Of a DNA stretch of 64,000 bases, positions 36,815 through 48,455 are shown one piece after another. Origin of the DNA: Atopobiaceae bacterium (lineage in GTDB: Bacteria > Actinomycetota > Coriobacteriia > Coriobacteriales > Atopobiaceae); the NCBI GenBank assembly GCA_022483015.1, contig JAKVOB010000001.1, forward strand, positions 620,001 through 684,000, written 5' to 3'. Within the stretch, counting starts at the first letter, position 1, and the number at the start of each line of letters is the position of its first letter. The notes beneath the pieces were generated by a model that saw only the letters and a list, made by a program, of their open reading frames with translations, was not told the origin of the DNA and made no database searches. The position numbers and the translations under genes were made by a program.

Positions 36815-37559
36815 CCGTACCGAGCAGAAGAGGGTCGAGACCTACGCCCACACGCTTCTCGAGGCTGCGAAGTCCGAGGACCGCGAGGTGGTCGAGGCTC
36901 GGGATTTGGAGTCGCTCCTCGCCCTCAACCCCGAGGCGCTGGGCATGATCAAGGTCATGGGCGAGCGTGACGAGCTCGACCTGCTGCCCGAGGTCGTGGG
37001 GCTCTACCAGAAGCTCTCGGTCTCGAACGAGCAGGAGACCAAGGCCGTGACCCCGCAGAGGGGCCCCGCATCGGCTACGCAGAAGTCCCAGTCGGCCAGC
37101 AAGGCCTCCACCTATGCCCGAACGTTGCTCGAGGCCGCCAAGACCGAAGGCCGCGAGGGCAAGGAGCTCGAGGACCTTCAGTCGGTCGAGAAGCTCACCC
37201 CGGAGATTCGCAGCATGCTGGCCGTCATGGCCTCGCGCCAAGACTCCGACCTGCTCCCAAGGGCCATCTCGGCCTATAAGGAGATGCTCGACAAGGAAGG
37301 CGACACCGTGGCCGTCGAGGTCACGACCGCTGTCCCCCTTGATGACGAGCTTCGCGAGAAGGTACGCGCCAAGCTGGGCAAGAGTATCGGAAAGGGCGTG
37401 TTCCTCATCGAGAAGGTCGATCCCGACATCATCGGCGGCATCATCGTTTCGGCGCACGGTCATCGGCGCGACGCGTCGGTACGTGCACAGCTCAACCATG
37501 CGCGTGAGGTCCTCACGCTGAATCAAATCGGAGGTGACTCTAGTGACGGAGAAGATTGA
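36804..37559 (+). CDS. atpH: ATP synthase delta subunit with duplicated N-terminal segment
   Basis: 251 aa, compared with ~180 for typical delta. The C-terminal part (about 165-245: [43 protein letters not shown]) is canonical. The N-terminal part consists of two copies of a ~59-residue unit at 13-71 and 103-161. They align at a constant 90-residue offset without gaps: [16 protein letters not shown] versus [16 protein letters not shown], and [16 protein letters not shown] versus [17 protein letters not shown] Ser/Gln-rich linker joins them. Delta clamps F1 to the b stalk. It overlaps both atpF and atpA. Confidence 0.93.
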   Translation: MSISRTEQKRVETYAHTLLEAAKSEDREVVEARDLESLLALNPEALGMIKVMGERDELDLLPEVVGLYQKLSVSNEQETKAVTPQRGPASATQKSQSASKASTYARTLLEAAKTEGREGKELEDLQSVEKLTPEIRSMLAVMASRQDSDLLPRAISAYKEMLDKEGDTVAVEVTTAVPLDDELREKVRAKLGKSIGKGVFLIEKVDPDIIGGIIVSAHGHRRDASVRAQLNHAREVLTLNQIGGDSSDGED

Positions 37560-39174
37560 CGCAACCACGATCTCGAATGCCCTCAGGGGGCGTCTCGACG
37601 ATCTTTCGGCAGCGGTCGACACGCGCGAGCTCTCGCACGTCATCGACGCTGGCGATGGTATTGCGCGTGTCATCGGTCTCAAGAGTGCCATGTCGGGAGA
37701 GCTGCTCCAGTTCACCAGCTCTCTCACAGGTAAGTATGTCTACGGTCTGGCCCAGAACCTCGACGAGGAGGAGGTCGGCGCCGTGCTCTTCGGCGAGGTC
37801 GACTCCATCGAGGAGGGCGACGAGTGCCGCACCACGGGGCGCATCATGGACATCCCGGTCGGGCGCGCCATGCTCGGCCGCGTGGTGAACCCGCTCGGCG
37901 AGCCCATTGACGGCCTTGGCCCCATCGCCACCACGGACCGTCGTCCCATCGAGTTCAAGTCCCCTGGCATCATGAGCCGTAAGCCCGTGTGCGAGCCGGT
38001 CCAGACCGGTCTCATGGCCATCGACTCCATGGTCCCGGTGGGTCGCGGCCAGCGCGAGCTCATCATCGGCGACCGCAAGACGGGCAAGACGGCCATCGCC
38101 ATCGACGCCATCATCAACCAAAAGGGCACCGACATGGTGTGCATCTACGTCGCCATAGGCCAGAAGGCCTCGACGGTCGCCACCATCCGTCAGACCTTCA
38201 TCGAGCACGGCGTCATGGACCAGACCATCATCGTCGCCGCCACCGCGGCCGACGCGGCGCCACTCCAGTACATCGCCCCCATGGCGGGTGCCGCCATCGG
38301 CGAGTTCTTCATGTACAACGGCAAGGATGGTAAGCCTGCCGGCAAGGACAACCCCGGCGGTCACGTCCTCTGCGTCTATGATGACCTCTCCAAGCAGGCC
38401 GTCGCCTACCGGCAGATGTCACTGACGCTGCATCGTCCGCCCGGACGTGAGGCCTATCCTGGCGACATCTTCTACCTGCACTCCCGGCTCCTCGAGCGCG
38501 CCTGCAAGATGTCCGACGACCTTGGCGGCGGTTCCCTCACGGCGCTGCCCATCATCGAGACCCAGGAGGGCGACGTCTCGGCCTACATCCCGACCAACGT
38601 CATCTCCATCACAGACGGCCAGATCTATCTCCAGTCCAGTCTCTTCTTCCAGGGCCAGCGTCCTGCCGTCGACGTCGGCATCTCGGTGTCGCGTGTCGGT
38701 GGTGCCGCGCAGACCAAGGCCATGAAGCAGGTCTGCGGCAACCTTCGGCTGGACCTTGCCAGCTATGCGGAGCTCGCGAGCTTCTCGCAGTTCGGATCTG
38801 ACCTCGACGCCACCACGCAGCATCAGCTCACGCATGGCGCTCGCATGACCGAGCTCCTGAAGCAGAAGCGTTATTCGGCACTTGACGCTCCTGACGAGGT
38901 CATCTCGATCTTCGCCGGCAACGAGGGCGTTCTCGACGACCTCGAGGTCGACCAGGTCCTGCCGTTCCGTGACGGGCTGGTGCAGTACATGCGCAACAGC
39001 CATCCGGCCGTGCGCCAGGCTCTCATGGAGGGCAAGATCTCCGACGAGCTGGCAGCCCGCCTGAAGAAGCACATCCTCTCGTACAAGAAGAAGTTCCTGC
39101 TCGCCAACAAGACCGACGTCCCTGCCGAGGCCCCCGCGGAGGACGCGGCCACCACGCAGGACACCAAGGAATAG
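37543..39174 (+). CDS. atpA: ATP synthase subunit alpha
   Basis: 543 aa from GTG 37543, chosen because GGAGGTGA lies 6-13 nt upstream; GTG 37534 would overlap that site. It has the non-catalytic nucleotide site with Walker [26 protein letters not shown], the arginine-finger region [16 protein letters not shown] and Walker [10 protein letters not shown]. The last ~25 residues are an Ala/Glu-rich tail. It overlaps atpH by 17 nt in the alternate frame. Confidence 0.97.
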   Translation: MTEKIDATTISNALRGRLDDLSAAVDTRELSHVIDAGDGIARVIGLKSAMSGELLQFTSSLTGKYVYGLAQNLDEEEVGAVLFGEVDSIEEGDECRTTGRIMDIPVGRAMLGRVVNPLGEPIDGLGPIATTDRRPIEFKSPGIMSRKPVCEPVQTGLMAIDSMVPVGRGQRELIIGDRKTGKTAIAIDAIINQKGTDMVCIYVAIGQKASTVATIRQTFIEHGVMDQTIIVAATAADAAPLQYIAPMAGAAIGEFFMYNGKDGKPAGKDNPGGHVLCVYDDLSKQAVAYRQMSLTLHRPPGREAYPGDIFYLHSRLLERACKMSDDLGGGSLTALPIIETQEGDVSAYIPTNVISITDGQIYLQSSLFFQGQRPAVDVGISVSRVGGAAQTKAMKQVCGNLRLDLASYAELASFSQFGSDLDATTQHQLTHGARMTELLKQKRYSALDAPDEVISIFAGNEGVLDDLEVDQVLPFRDGLVQYMRNSHPAVRQALMEGKISDELAARLKKHILSYKKKFLLANKTDVPAEAPAEDAATTQDTKE

Positions 39175-39186
39175 GGTACAGGATCG

Positions 39187-41672
<2,486 letters not shown>

Positions 41673-41676
41673 GGAC

Positions 41677-42102
41677 ATGATGGCTACGCTCACCATACAG
41701 ATCGTGCGTCCGGACAAACGCCTCTACGAGGGCGAGTGCTCGAGTGCGGTCCTCGTCACGAGGACCGGCGAGATGGGCATCTACCCCGGCCACGCCGCAG
41801 AGATCTGCGCGCTTGGCGAGGGCGTCATGCGCTACGTCGTATCAGGTGGCGAGGACGACGGGAAGACACATCGCGTGGCAGTCTCGGGCGGGTATGCCGA
41901 GGTCGCCAACGACCGCATCGTCGTCATCGCCGACCACGCACACAACACGGCCTCCATCAAGGCCGACGAGATCACGAAGCTGCGCGACGAGGCCCAGGCG
42001 TCGCTGGACGCCTTGCCCGAGGGAGACCACAGGAGGGGCTTTCCGGCATCGAAGGTCCGCTGGTACAACTTGCTCCTCTCGGAGGCCGAGAAGAGCAAGT
42101 AG
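41677..42102 (+). CDS. atpC: ATP synthase epsilon subunit
   Basis: 141 aa. The beta-sandwich (TLTIQIVRPDKRLYEGECSSAVLVTRTGEMGIYPGHA) and the AVSGGYAEVANDRIVVIADHA strand are typical of epsilon. The C-terminal helical region is extended with DEAQASLDALPEGDHRRGF. It starts 4 nt after atpD; ATG 41680 is an equal alternative. Last gene of the operon. Confidence 0.93.
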   Translation: MMATLTIQIVRPDKRLYEGECSSAVLVTRTGEMGIYPGHAAEICALGEGVMRYVVSGGEDDGKTHRVAVSGGYAEVANDRIVVIADHAHNTASIKADEITKLRDEAQASLDALPEGDHRRGFPASKVRWYNLLLSEAEKSK

Positions 42103-42183
42103 AGGGCCCGAGGGCCGTGTCCGACAGGCGCTGGCAGCGGTAGGACTCCGTGGTACCATGTCCTCACCCGCGCGAGCGGGAGC

Positions 42184-42259
42184 GCCAGCGTAGCTCAGTT
42201 GGTAGAGCAACGGTTTTGTAAACCGTGGGTCGTCGGTTCGAGCCCGTCCGCTGGCTCCA
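42184..42259 (+). tRNA. tRNA-Thr (anticodon TGT)
   Basis: 76 nt. Acceptor GCCAGCG pairs with CGCTGGC. The discriminator is T and CCA is encoded. Anticodon loop TTTGTAA gives TGT. First of a tRNA run ahead of tuf, but separated from the next tRNA by a terminator and a promoter. Confidence 0.97.
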
Positions 42260-42269
42260 TGCGAGGTAG

Positions 42270-42303
42270 GAGGGCCGGTCGCTTCTGCGATCGGCCCTCT
42301 TTT
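42270..42303 (+). terminator. Terminator after tRNA-Thr(TGT)
   Basis: GAGGGCCGGTCGC pairs with GCGATCGGCCCTC (13 bp, one wobble) around a 4-nt TTCT loop, followed by TTTT. Confidence 0.85.
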
Positions 42304-42393
42304 GCGTCAGATCGACCCACTCGGGGAGCGTGGTGCGGGCCGTGGCTTGTGCAGGAATCGTGAGGAGGGCAACGCCCGGCAGGGTGGTATGCG

Positions 42394-42422
42394 TTGACAT
42401 CCTTGGGGTGCCGTCGTAACAT
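42394..42422 (+). promoter_or_regulatory. Promoter of the tRNA-Tyr/Thr/Met-tuf unit
   Basis: TTGACA (42394-42399) and TAACAT (42417-42422) are separated by exactly 17 nt, about 50 nt before tRNA-Tyr. Confidence 0.75.
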
Positions 42423-42472
42423 TTCCTCCGCTTGCAAGGGTTGCGGCCTGAGCAGGTGGCTTGAAAACTGAC

Positions 42473-42556
42473 GGGGATGTGGCACAGCGGCAACTGCGGC
42501 GGACTGTAAATCCGCTCTCTTCGAGTTCCCTGGTTCGAGTCCAGGCATCCCCACCA
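42473..42556 (+). tRNA. tRNA-Tyr (anticodon GTA)
   Basis: 84 nt with acceptor GGGGATG/CATCCCC, discriminator A and CCA. Anticodon loop CTGTAAA gives GTA. The extended variable region fits a class II bacterial tRNA-Tyr. Confidence 0.95.
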
Positions 42557-42558
42557 TT

Positions 42559-42634
42559 GCCCGTGTAGCTCAGTCGGTAGAGCACTTCGTTGGTAACGAA
42601 GAGGTCACCGGTTCAAATCCGGTCGCGGGCTCCA
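42559..42634 (+). tRNA. tRNA-Thr (anticodon GGT)
   Basis: 76 nt with acceptor GCCCGTG/CGCGGGC (one T-G pair), discriminator T and CCA. Anticodon loop TTGGTAA gives GGT. It begins 2 nt after tRNA-Tyr. Confidence 0.97.
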
Positions 42635-42644
42635 TTTCAAGCAT

Positions 42645-42721
42645 GGCGGTGTAGCTCAGCTGGTTAGAGCACGCGGCTCATACCCGCGGCGTCACTGGTT
42701 CGAATCCAGTCACCGCTACCA
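42645..42721 (+). tRNA. tRNA-Met (anticodon CAT)
   Basis: 77 nt with acceptor GGCGGTG/CACCGCT, discriminator A and CCA. Anticodon loop CTCATAC gives CAT. The paired acceptor end suggests the elongator form rather than initiator; a lysidine-modified Ile tRNA cannot be excluded. Confidence 0.93.
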
Positions 42722-42807
42722 GCAGTTCATGCGGCCTTCGGGCCGTTGGGCATAGAGGTACCACAGGATTTGGACGGCCACCCGGTCGTCCTAGAAGGAG
42801 GTTGGCA

Positions 42808-43998
<1,191 letters not shown>

Positions 43999-44016
43999 CT
44001 TCGCGTCTGCTCTCAT

Positions 44017-44050
44017 AAGAGCCCGGTGCCCCAAGGGGTGCCGGGCTCTT
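44017..44050 (+). terminator. Terminator after tuf
   Basis: AAGAGCCCGGTGCCCC pairs with GGGGTGCCGGGCTCTT over about 15 bp including two G-T wobbles, followed by CTCAT. Confidence 0.75.
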
Positions 44051-44124
44051 CTCATGAGGATTCGGTCGCGGCATCACGTACTACGTGGTTCTTGTGACAG
44101 CTACCGCTGTCGCGGGGCCTCCGC

Positions 44125-44154
44125 TTGACAGAATGAGCCACGGGATGGTAACGT
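44125..44154 (+). promoter_or_regulatory. Promoter upstream of rpmG
   Basis: TTGACA (44125-44130) with a weaker -10-like TAACGT (44149-44154) at 18 nt spacing, about 58 nt before rpmG. Confidence 0.6.
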
Positions 44155-44211
44155 ATCCCACCGCGCCGTGGCTGGGAAAAGTCTCGGCCACGACATGGCA
44201 ATGGAGGATCA

Positions 44212-44361
44212 ATGCGTACTCTGGTTACCCTCGCTTGCACCGAGTGCAAGCGCCGCAATTACACGACCACCAAGAACAAGACCAACAACCCCGATCGCAT
44301 GGAGTTGAAGAAGTATTGCCCTTGGTGCCACAAGCACACCGTGCACAAGGAGACCCGCTAG
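44212..44361 (+). CDS. rpmG: 50S ribosomal protein L33
   Basis: 49 aa from ATG 44212 (GGAGG upstream). The sequence starts [19 protein letters not shown] and contains [17 protein letters not shown]. The four cysteines (CTEC and CPWC) form the zinc-binding version of L33. It lies just before tRNA-Trp and secE, the usual rpmG-secE-nusG order. Confidence 0.95.
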   Translation: MRTLVTLACTECKRRNYTTTKNKTNNPDRMELKKYCPWCHKHTVHKETR

Positions 44362-44376
44362 GCCGGGTGTCCGCAC

Positions 44377-44452
44377 AGGCCAGTAGCTCCAACGGTAGAG
44401 CGGCGGTCTCCAAAACCGTTTGTTGAGGGTTCGAATCCTTCCTGGCCTGCCA
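44377..44452 (+). tRNA. tRNA-Trp (anticodon CCA)
   Basis: 76 nt with acceptor AGGCCAG/CTGGCCT, discriminator G and encoded CCA. Anticodon loop CTCCAAA gives CCA. Located between rpmG and secE as in many bacteria. Confidence 0.97.
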
Positions 44453-44532
44453 GATTTCACTGCCGGTCCCCCCTCGGGGAGGCCGGTTTCCATGAACGTA
44501 CGGGGCGTATGCCCTCGGAGGGACTGAGAAGG

Positions 44533-44955
44533 ATGGCGAACAAGGACCGCAACAAGAGAAGCGCCCGCAAGGCACGCGCAGCAGAGCGCGCCGTGCGTGA
44601 GGCGGCCCAGGAGGCCGCAGCGCCCTCCTCGCAGGACTCCGCCAAGGCAGACAAGACGAAGGTCTCGGCTGTCTCGAAGGTGAAGGCCAAGGTCACTGGC
44701 ACCGACGTCGAGTCCCCCAAGAAGGATGACGCGAAGAAGGCCGCCCCCAAGAAGACCGGCATCATCGCCCGAGTCAAGAACTACTTCGTCGACGTCCGCA
44801 CCGAGATGCGCCGCGTCACCTGGCCCTCCAAGGAGGAGCTCAAGAACTACAGCATGGCCGTCACGGTCATGCTCGTGATTTTTGGTGTCGCCATCTGGGC
44901 AATCGACACCGGTGTCGTCGCGGGCTTTGCCGGCCTCGTCACCCTGAGGGGATAA
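44533..44955 (+). CDS. secE: Preprotein translocase subunit SecE with long basic N-terminus
   Basis: 140 aa from ATG 44533 (GGAGGG about 10 nt upstream). The SecE core is the C-terminal ~65 residues: the amphipathic segment YFVDVRTEMRRVTWPSKEELKNY and one helix (MAVTVMLVIFGVAIWAIDTGV). The ~75-residue Lys/Ala-rich N-terminal extension is longer than in minimal SecE. It stabilises SecY in the translocon. It is followed 1 nt later by nusG. Confidence 0.95.
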   Translation: MANKDRNKRSARKARAAERAVREAAQEAAAPSSQDSAKADKTKVSAVSKVKAKVTGTDVESPKKDDAKKAAPKKTGIIARVKNYFVDVRTEMRRVTWPSKEELKNYSMAVTVMLVIFGVAIWAIDTGVVAGFAGLVTLRG

Positions 44956-44956
44956 C

Positions 44957-45505
44957 ATGGCTAAGCATTGGTACGTCATCCACACCTACTCCGGCTACGA
45001 GAACAAGGTCAAGGCTGACCTCGAGCATCGTATCGAGACCTTCGGCCTCGAGAACGCCGTCTTCGACATCAAGATCCCCACGGAGGAGGTCACCGAGCTC
45101 AAGGAGGGCGGCAAGCGGGAGACCAAGGAGTCGAAGGTCTTCCCGGGCTACGTCCTCGTTCGCATGGAGCTCGACGACAACTCGTGGGCCGTCGTCCGCA
45201 ACACGCCTGGCGTTACCGGCTTCGTCGGCATCGACGGTAAGCCCGCGCCTCTCTCGCGTGACGAGTTCAACAAGATCATGCGTCGCACCAGCCCTCGCAG
45301 CGCCGAGCAGGCCCCCGTCCGTCGCGTCTCCACGAACCTCGAGGTCGGTCAGTCGGTGCGCGTCGTCTCCGGTCCGCTTGCGGACTTCGACGGTCAGATC
45401 TCCGAGGTCATGTCCGATACGGGCAAGGTCAAGGTCATGCTCACGATCTTCGGTCGCGAGACGCCCGTCGAGCTCACGCTCGACCAGGTGGCCACCATCA
45501 ACTAG
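44957..45505 (+). CDS. nusG: Transcription termination/antitermination factor NusG
   Basis: 182 aa. The NGN domain starts AKHWYVIHTYSGYENKVKADL and includes FPGYVLVRMELDD and VRNTPGVTGFVG. The KOW domain near the C-terminus has VRVVSGPLADFDGQISEV. It binds RNA polymerase and couples to S10 or Rho. The C-terminal domain is of normal length. Confidence 0.97.
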   Translation: MAKHWYVIHTYSGYENKVKADLEHRIETFGLENAVFDIKIPTEEVTELKEGGKRETKESKVFPGYVLVRMELDDNSWAVVRNTPGVTGFVGIDGKPAPLSRDEFNKIMRRTSPRSAEQAPVRRVSTNLEVGQSVRVVSGPLADFDGQISEVMSDTGKVKVMLTIFGRETPVELTLDQVATIN

Positions 45506-45512
45506 CAACCCC

Positions 45513-45555
45513 GCGCGGCTCCTCGTTCGGTGAGGAATGCTTCTGAGGACCGCGC
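45513..45555 (+). promoter_or_regulatory. Structured leader of rplK-rplA, possible L1 autoregulatory site
   Basis: GCGCGG (45513-45518) pairs with CCGCGC (45550-45555). TCCTC pairs internally with GAGGA. In many bacteria ribosomal protein L1 represses the L11 operon by binding a hairpin at this position. Assignment is by position and structure only. Confidence 0.4.
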
Positions 45556-45601
45556 ACGCATAGCACCCCAACCCATGACCAAGCACGAGAAAGGCACGAC
45601 C

Positions 45602-46114
45602 ATGGCCAAGAACGTCATCAACTTCATCAAGCTCCAGATTCCTGCTGGTGCTGCCAACCCCGCACCTCCCGTCGGCCCCGCGCTGGGCGCTGCGCAGGTC
45701 AACATCATGCAGTTCTGCCAGGCCTTCAATGCGCAGACCAAGGAGCAGTCCGGGGACATCATCCCTGTCGAGATCTCCGTCTATGAGGACCACTCGTTCA
45801 CGTTCGTCTGCAAGACCCCGCCCGCAGCCCAGCTGATCCTGAAGGAGCTCAAGCTCAAGAGCGGCTCCGGCGTTCCTCAGGAGACCAAGGTCGGCGAGCT
45901 CACCGATGCGCAGCTCACGCATGTCGCCGAGATCAAGATGCCGGACCTCAACGCCAACGACATCGATGCCGCAAAGAAGATCGTGGCCGGCACCGCACGC
46001 TCCATGGGCGTCACCATCGAGGGCATCCCCTGCAAGCCGCAGCCTGTCAAGAAGGCCGTCAAGAAGCCCAAGCCCGCTCCCGAGGCCGCTCCCGAGGCCG
46101 CACCTGCCGAGTAG
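45602..46114 (+). CDS. rplK: 50S ribosomal protein L11 with C-terminal extension
   Basis: 170 aa from ATG 45602. The N-terminal domain has [21 protein letters not shown]. The rRNA-binding C-terminal domain ends near [12 protein letters not shown]. About 25 extra residues follow ([20 protein letters not shown] and more), beyond the usual ~142 aa: first basic, then Ala/Pro/Glu repeats. Confidence 0.97.
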   Translation: MAKNVINFIKLQIPAGAANPAPPVGPALGAAQVNIMQFCQAFNAQTKEQSGDIIPVEISVYEDHSFTFVCKTPPAAQLILKELKLKSGSGVPQETKVGELTDAQLTHVAEIKMPDLNANDIDAAKKIVAGTARSMGVTIEGIPCKPQPVKKAVKKPKPAPEAAPEAAPAE

Positions 46115-46212
46115 TCGCACCACCGCGCCAAGGCGCGGCCAGATAACCTGGCGGGAGACCGCCGAAAACGTGGGAGGGCCAAGCCGCCCGCTTACCACAG
46201 GAGGTTCGTATC

Positions 46213-46920
46213 ATGGCTAAGCATGGAAAGAACTACCGCAACGCTGACGCGAAGGTCGAGGTGGGCAAGCTCTATACGCCCAAGGAGGCCATGACGCTCA
46301 TCAAGGACGTCGCGTCCGCCAAGTTCGACGAGACCGTCGAGGTCACCTTCCGCATGGGCATCGACCCGCGCAAGGCCGACCAGAACATCCGTGGCTCCAT
46401 CTCGCTGCCCCACGGCACCGGCAAGACCGTCCGCGTGGCCGTCTTCGCCGAGGGCGAGAAGGCCCGCGAGGCCGAGGAGGCCGGTGCGGACCTGGTGGGC
46501 TCCGACGAGCTGGTCAAGCAGATCCAGGCTGGCACCATCGACTTCGACGCTGCCATCGCCACGCCCAACATGATGGCCAAGGTCGGTCGTCTCGGTAAGG
46601 TCCTGGGCCCCCGTGGGCTCATGCCTAACCCGAAGCTCGGCACGGTCACCATGGACGTCGCAAAGATGGTCAACGAGCTGAAGGCCGGTCGTGTCGAGTA
46701 CCGTGCCGACCGCTATGGCATCTGCCATGTCCCCATGGGGAAGGTGTCCTTCTCGATGGAGGACCTCGTCGAGAACTACGGTGCGCTCCTCACCGAGCTC
46801 CTCCGCGTGAAGCCTGCCAGCTCGAAGGGCCGTTACCTCAAGTCCATCGCCGTCTCCTCCACCATGGGCCCGGGCGTCCGCATCGACCCGTCCAAGACCC
46901 GCTCGCTGCTGGACGACTAA
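46213..46920 (+). CDS. rplA: 50S ribosomal protein L1
   Basis: 235 aa with AGGAGG upstream. Landmarks are [72 protein letters not shown] and [10 protein letters not shown] near the end. It forms the L1 stalk and probably represses its own operon. Confidence 0.98.
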   Translation: MAKHGKNYRNADAKVEVGKLYTPKEAMTLIKDVASAKFDETVEVTFRMGIDPRKADQNIRGSISLPHGTGKTVRVAVFAEGEKAREAEEAGADLVGSDELVKQIQAGTIDFDAAIATPNMMAKVGRLGKVLGPRGLMPNPKLGTVTMDVAKMVNELKAGRVEYRADRYGICHVPMGKVSFSMEDLVENYGALLTELLRVKPASSKGRYLKSIAVSSTMGPGVRIDPSKTRSLLDD

Positions 46921-46969
46921 CTCTCCCCGCCACGGGCGTGGTGTTTGCGCGCCTGGCTCGGCTCCCGGC

Positions 46970-46998
46970 TTGACAGCACGCGTCCAGGCTGAGAGAAT
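46970..46998 (+). promoter_or_regulatory. Promoter of rplJ-rplL
   Basis: TTGACA (46970-46975) and GAGAAT (46993-46998) are 17 nt apart. The transcript would start about 220 nt before rplJ, giving a long leader. Confidence 0.7.
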
Positions 46999-47120
46999 GC
47001 TCCATGCCCGTAAGGGCGACCAGTACCACACGCACGTCCGCTGCCAGAGACAGCCGGTGCCGATCGTTGGCCCAAGGGGATTCGTCCCGCCTGCCGAGGT
47101 GGTCTTCAAGACTCGTCTTC

Positions 47121-47156
47121 AAGACCCCATCTGGTGCAAGTGCCCAGGTGGGGTCT
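47121..47156 (+). promoter_or_regulatory. L10 leader hairpin
   Basis: AAGACCCCATCTGG pairs with CCAGGTGGGGTCTT (one wobble) around a short loop. A preceding GGTCTTCAAGAC segment can compete for pairing, so an L10-controlled alternative structure is plausible. Confidence 0.5.
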
Positions 47157-47223
47157 TCGCATGCGCGAGGGCCCGCCGTCAACGGCGGTTCGTGCCCGAT
47201 TCGCATGCAAAGGAGGTGTATCA

Positions 47224-47745
47224 ATGCCTGCACAGTCAAAGGTCGACATGCTCGACAAGATCAGCGCGTCCCTCGACGACTCCGACGGCATGTTCGTGAT
47301 CGACTACCGTGGACTCTCCGTCAAGGAGGCCCAGGAGCTGCGCCGCTCGCTCCGTGAGTCCGGTGCGCACATGAAGGTCTACAAGAACAACCTCGTCAAG
47401 ATCGCCCTCGACAAGGCTGGGATGCCCGCCATCGACGATATGCTCGTCGGTCCGTGCGCCTGCGTCTTCTACAAGGATGACCCGGTAGAGTCTGCCAAGG
47501 CCGTCAAGGAGACCTCCAAGAAGCTCGGCAAGATCGAGTTCCTCGGTGGAATCGCGGACGGCAAGATCGTCTCGCACGACGAGGCGCTCGCCATCGCCGA
47601 TCTGCCCAGCCGCGAGGAGCTCCTCGCCAAGCTCGTCGGCACCCTCTCGAACCCGCTCTCCGGCACCGTCCGTGCCCTCAACGGGATCAACCAAGGCCTC
47701 GTCACCGCGCTCTCCGCGGTGGTGGACCAGAAGAACGCCGCCTAG
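47224..47745 (+). CDS. rplJ: 50S ribosomal protein L10
   Basis: 173 aa from ATG 47224 (AAAGGAGG upstream). Landmarks are MFVIDYRGLSVKEAQELRRSLRE, MKVYKNNLVKIALDKAG, the globular domain, and the C-terminal helix VRALNGINQGLVTALSAVV, which binds L7/L12 dimers. It is the likely autoregulator of this leader. Confidence 0.97.
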   Translation: MPAQSKVDMLDKISASLDDSDGMFVIDYRGLSVKEAQELRRSLRESGAHMKVYKNNLVKIALDKAGMPAIDDMLVGPCACVFYKDDPVESAKAVKETSKKLGKIEFLGGIADGKIVSHDEALAIADLPSREELLAKLVGTLSNPLSGTVRALNGINQGLVTALSAVVDQKNAA

Positions 47746-47814
47746 CGCGACGCTCGCCACTTTCGAACCATCAGCGGGCGCACACGTGCGCCCCAACACA
47801 GAAGGAGTAGTCAC

Positions 47815-48189
47815 ATGGCTGCCACCAAGGAAGACATCATCGAGGCCATCAAGGCCATGCCCGCCCTCGAGCTTTCCGAGCTCGTCCACGAGCTGGAGGA
47901 CACCTTCGGCGTGTCCGCCGCCGCCCCCGTCGCCGTCGCAGCGGCCCCTGCCGCCGGCGCAGCGCCCGAGGAGGAGAAGACCAACTTCGACGTGGTCCTC
48001 GAGGGCTTCGGCGACAACAAGATCGCCGTCATCAAGGTCGTCCGCGAGCTTACCCAGCTCGGCCTGAAGGAGGCCAAGGACCTCGTCGAGAGCGCCCCTA
48101 AGGCCATCCTCGAGGGTGCCAAGAAGGAGGACGCCGACGCCGCCAAGGAGAAGCTCGAGGCTGCTGGCGCTTCCGTCACCCTCAAGTAG
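47815..48189 (+). CDS. rplL: 50S ribosomal protein L7/L12
   Basis: 124 aa. N-terminal dimerisation domain ([24 protein letters not shown]), Ala/Pro hinge ([18 protein letters not shown]) and C-terminal factor-binding domain ([30 protein letters not shown]). It starts 69 nt after rplJ with AGAAGGAG. Confidence 0.98.
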   Translation: MAATKEDIIEAIKAMPALELSELVHELEDTFGVSAAAPVAVAAAPAAGAAPEEEKTNFDVVLEGFGDNKIAVIKVVRELTQLGLKEAKDLVESAPKAILEGAKKEDADAAKEKLEAAGASVTLK

Positions 48190-48218
48190 TCCAAGGCCTT
48201 CGGGCCACATGCTCGTCT

Positions 48219-48249
48219 GGGAGGCCGTCCGTCTGGGCGGCCTCCCTTT
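48219..48249 (+). terminator. Terminator after rplL
   Basis: GGGAGGCCG (48219-48227) pairs perfectly with CGGCCTCCC (48238-48246), followed by TTT. It partly isolates rpoBC from rplJL. Confidence 0.65.
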
Positions 48250-48374
48250 GCGTGTGAATGGCGAGGCGACCCTGCACACCTTCTCCACAGGTGTCGAGGA
48301 GGGAGTCTGTGCAGCGCTTATGCCTAAAAGTACGGAAATCTAGTTGAAGATGGCGAGGAAGTCAAGTCTTTTCG

Positions 48375-48403
48375 TTGACTAGGGAGCCCGGCTTCGATAG
48401 ATT
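48375..48403 (+). promoter_or_regulatory. Promoter of rpoBC
   Basis: TTGACT (48375-48380) and TAGATT (48398-48403) are separated by 17 nt, about 50 nt before rpoB. Confidence 0.7.
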
Positions 48404-48455
48404 ACTAGTTTGCGACAACTGCCGCGTTATGCCGTCTTGAAGGAGGAAATGCCTG

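Larger units (their letters stand above)
46921..47223 (+). other. rplJ leader region
   Basis: These 303 bases separate rplA and rplJ. They contain a promoter (46970-46998) and a leader hairpin at 47121-47156. No gene is supported. An untranslated autoregulatory leader here is typical of L10 operons. Confidence 0.65.

Noticed and set aside
42184-42721. Reading the tRNA cluster as one transcript from the first tRNA-Thr
   Set aside because: A clear terminator (42270-42303) and a new promoter (42394-42422) separate the first tRNA from the other three.
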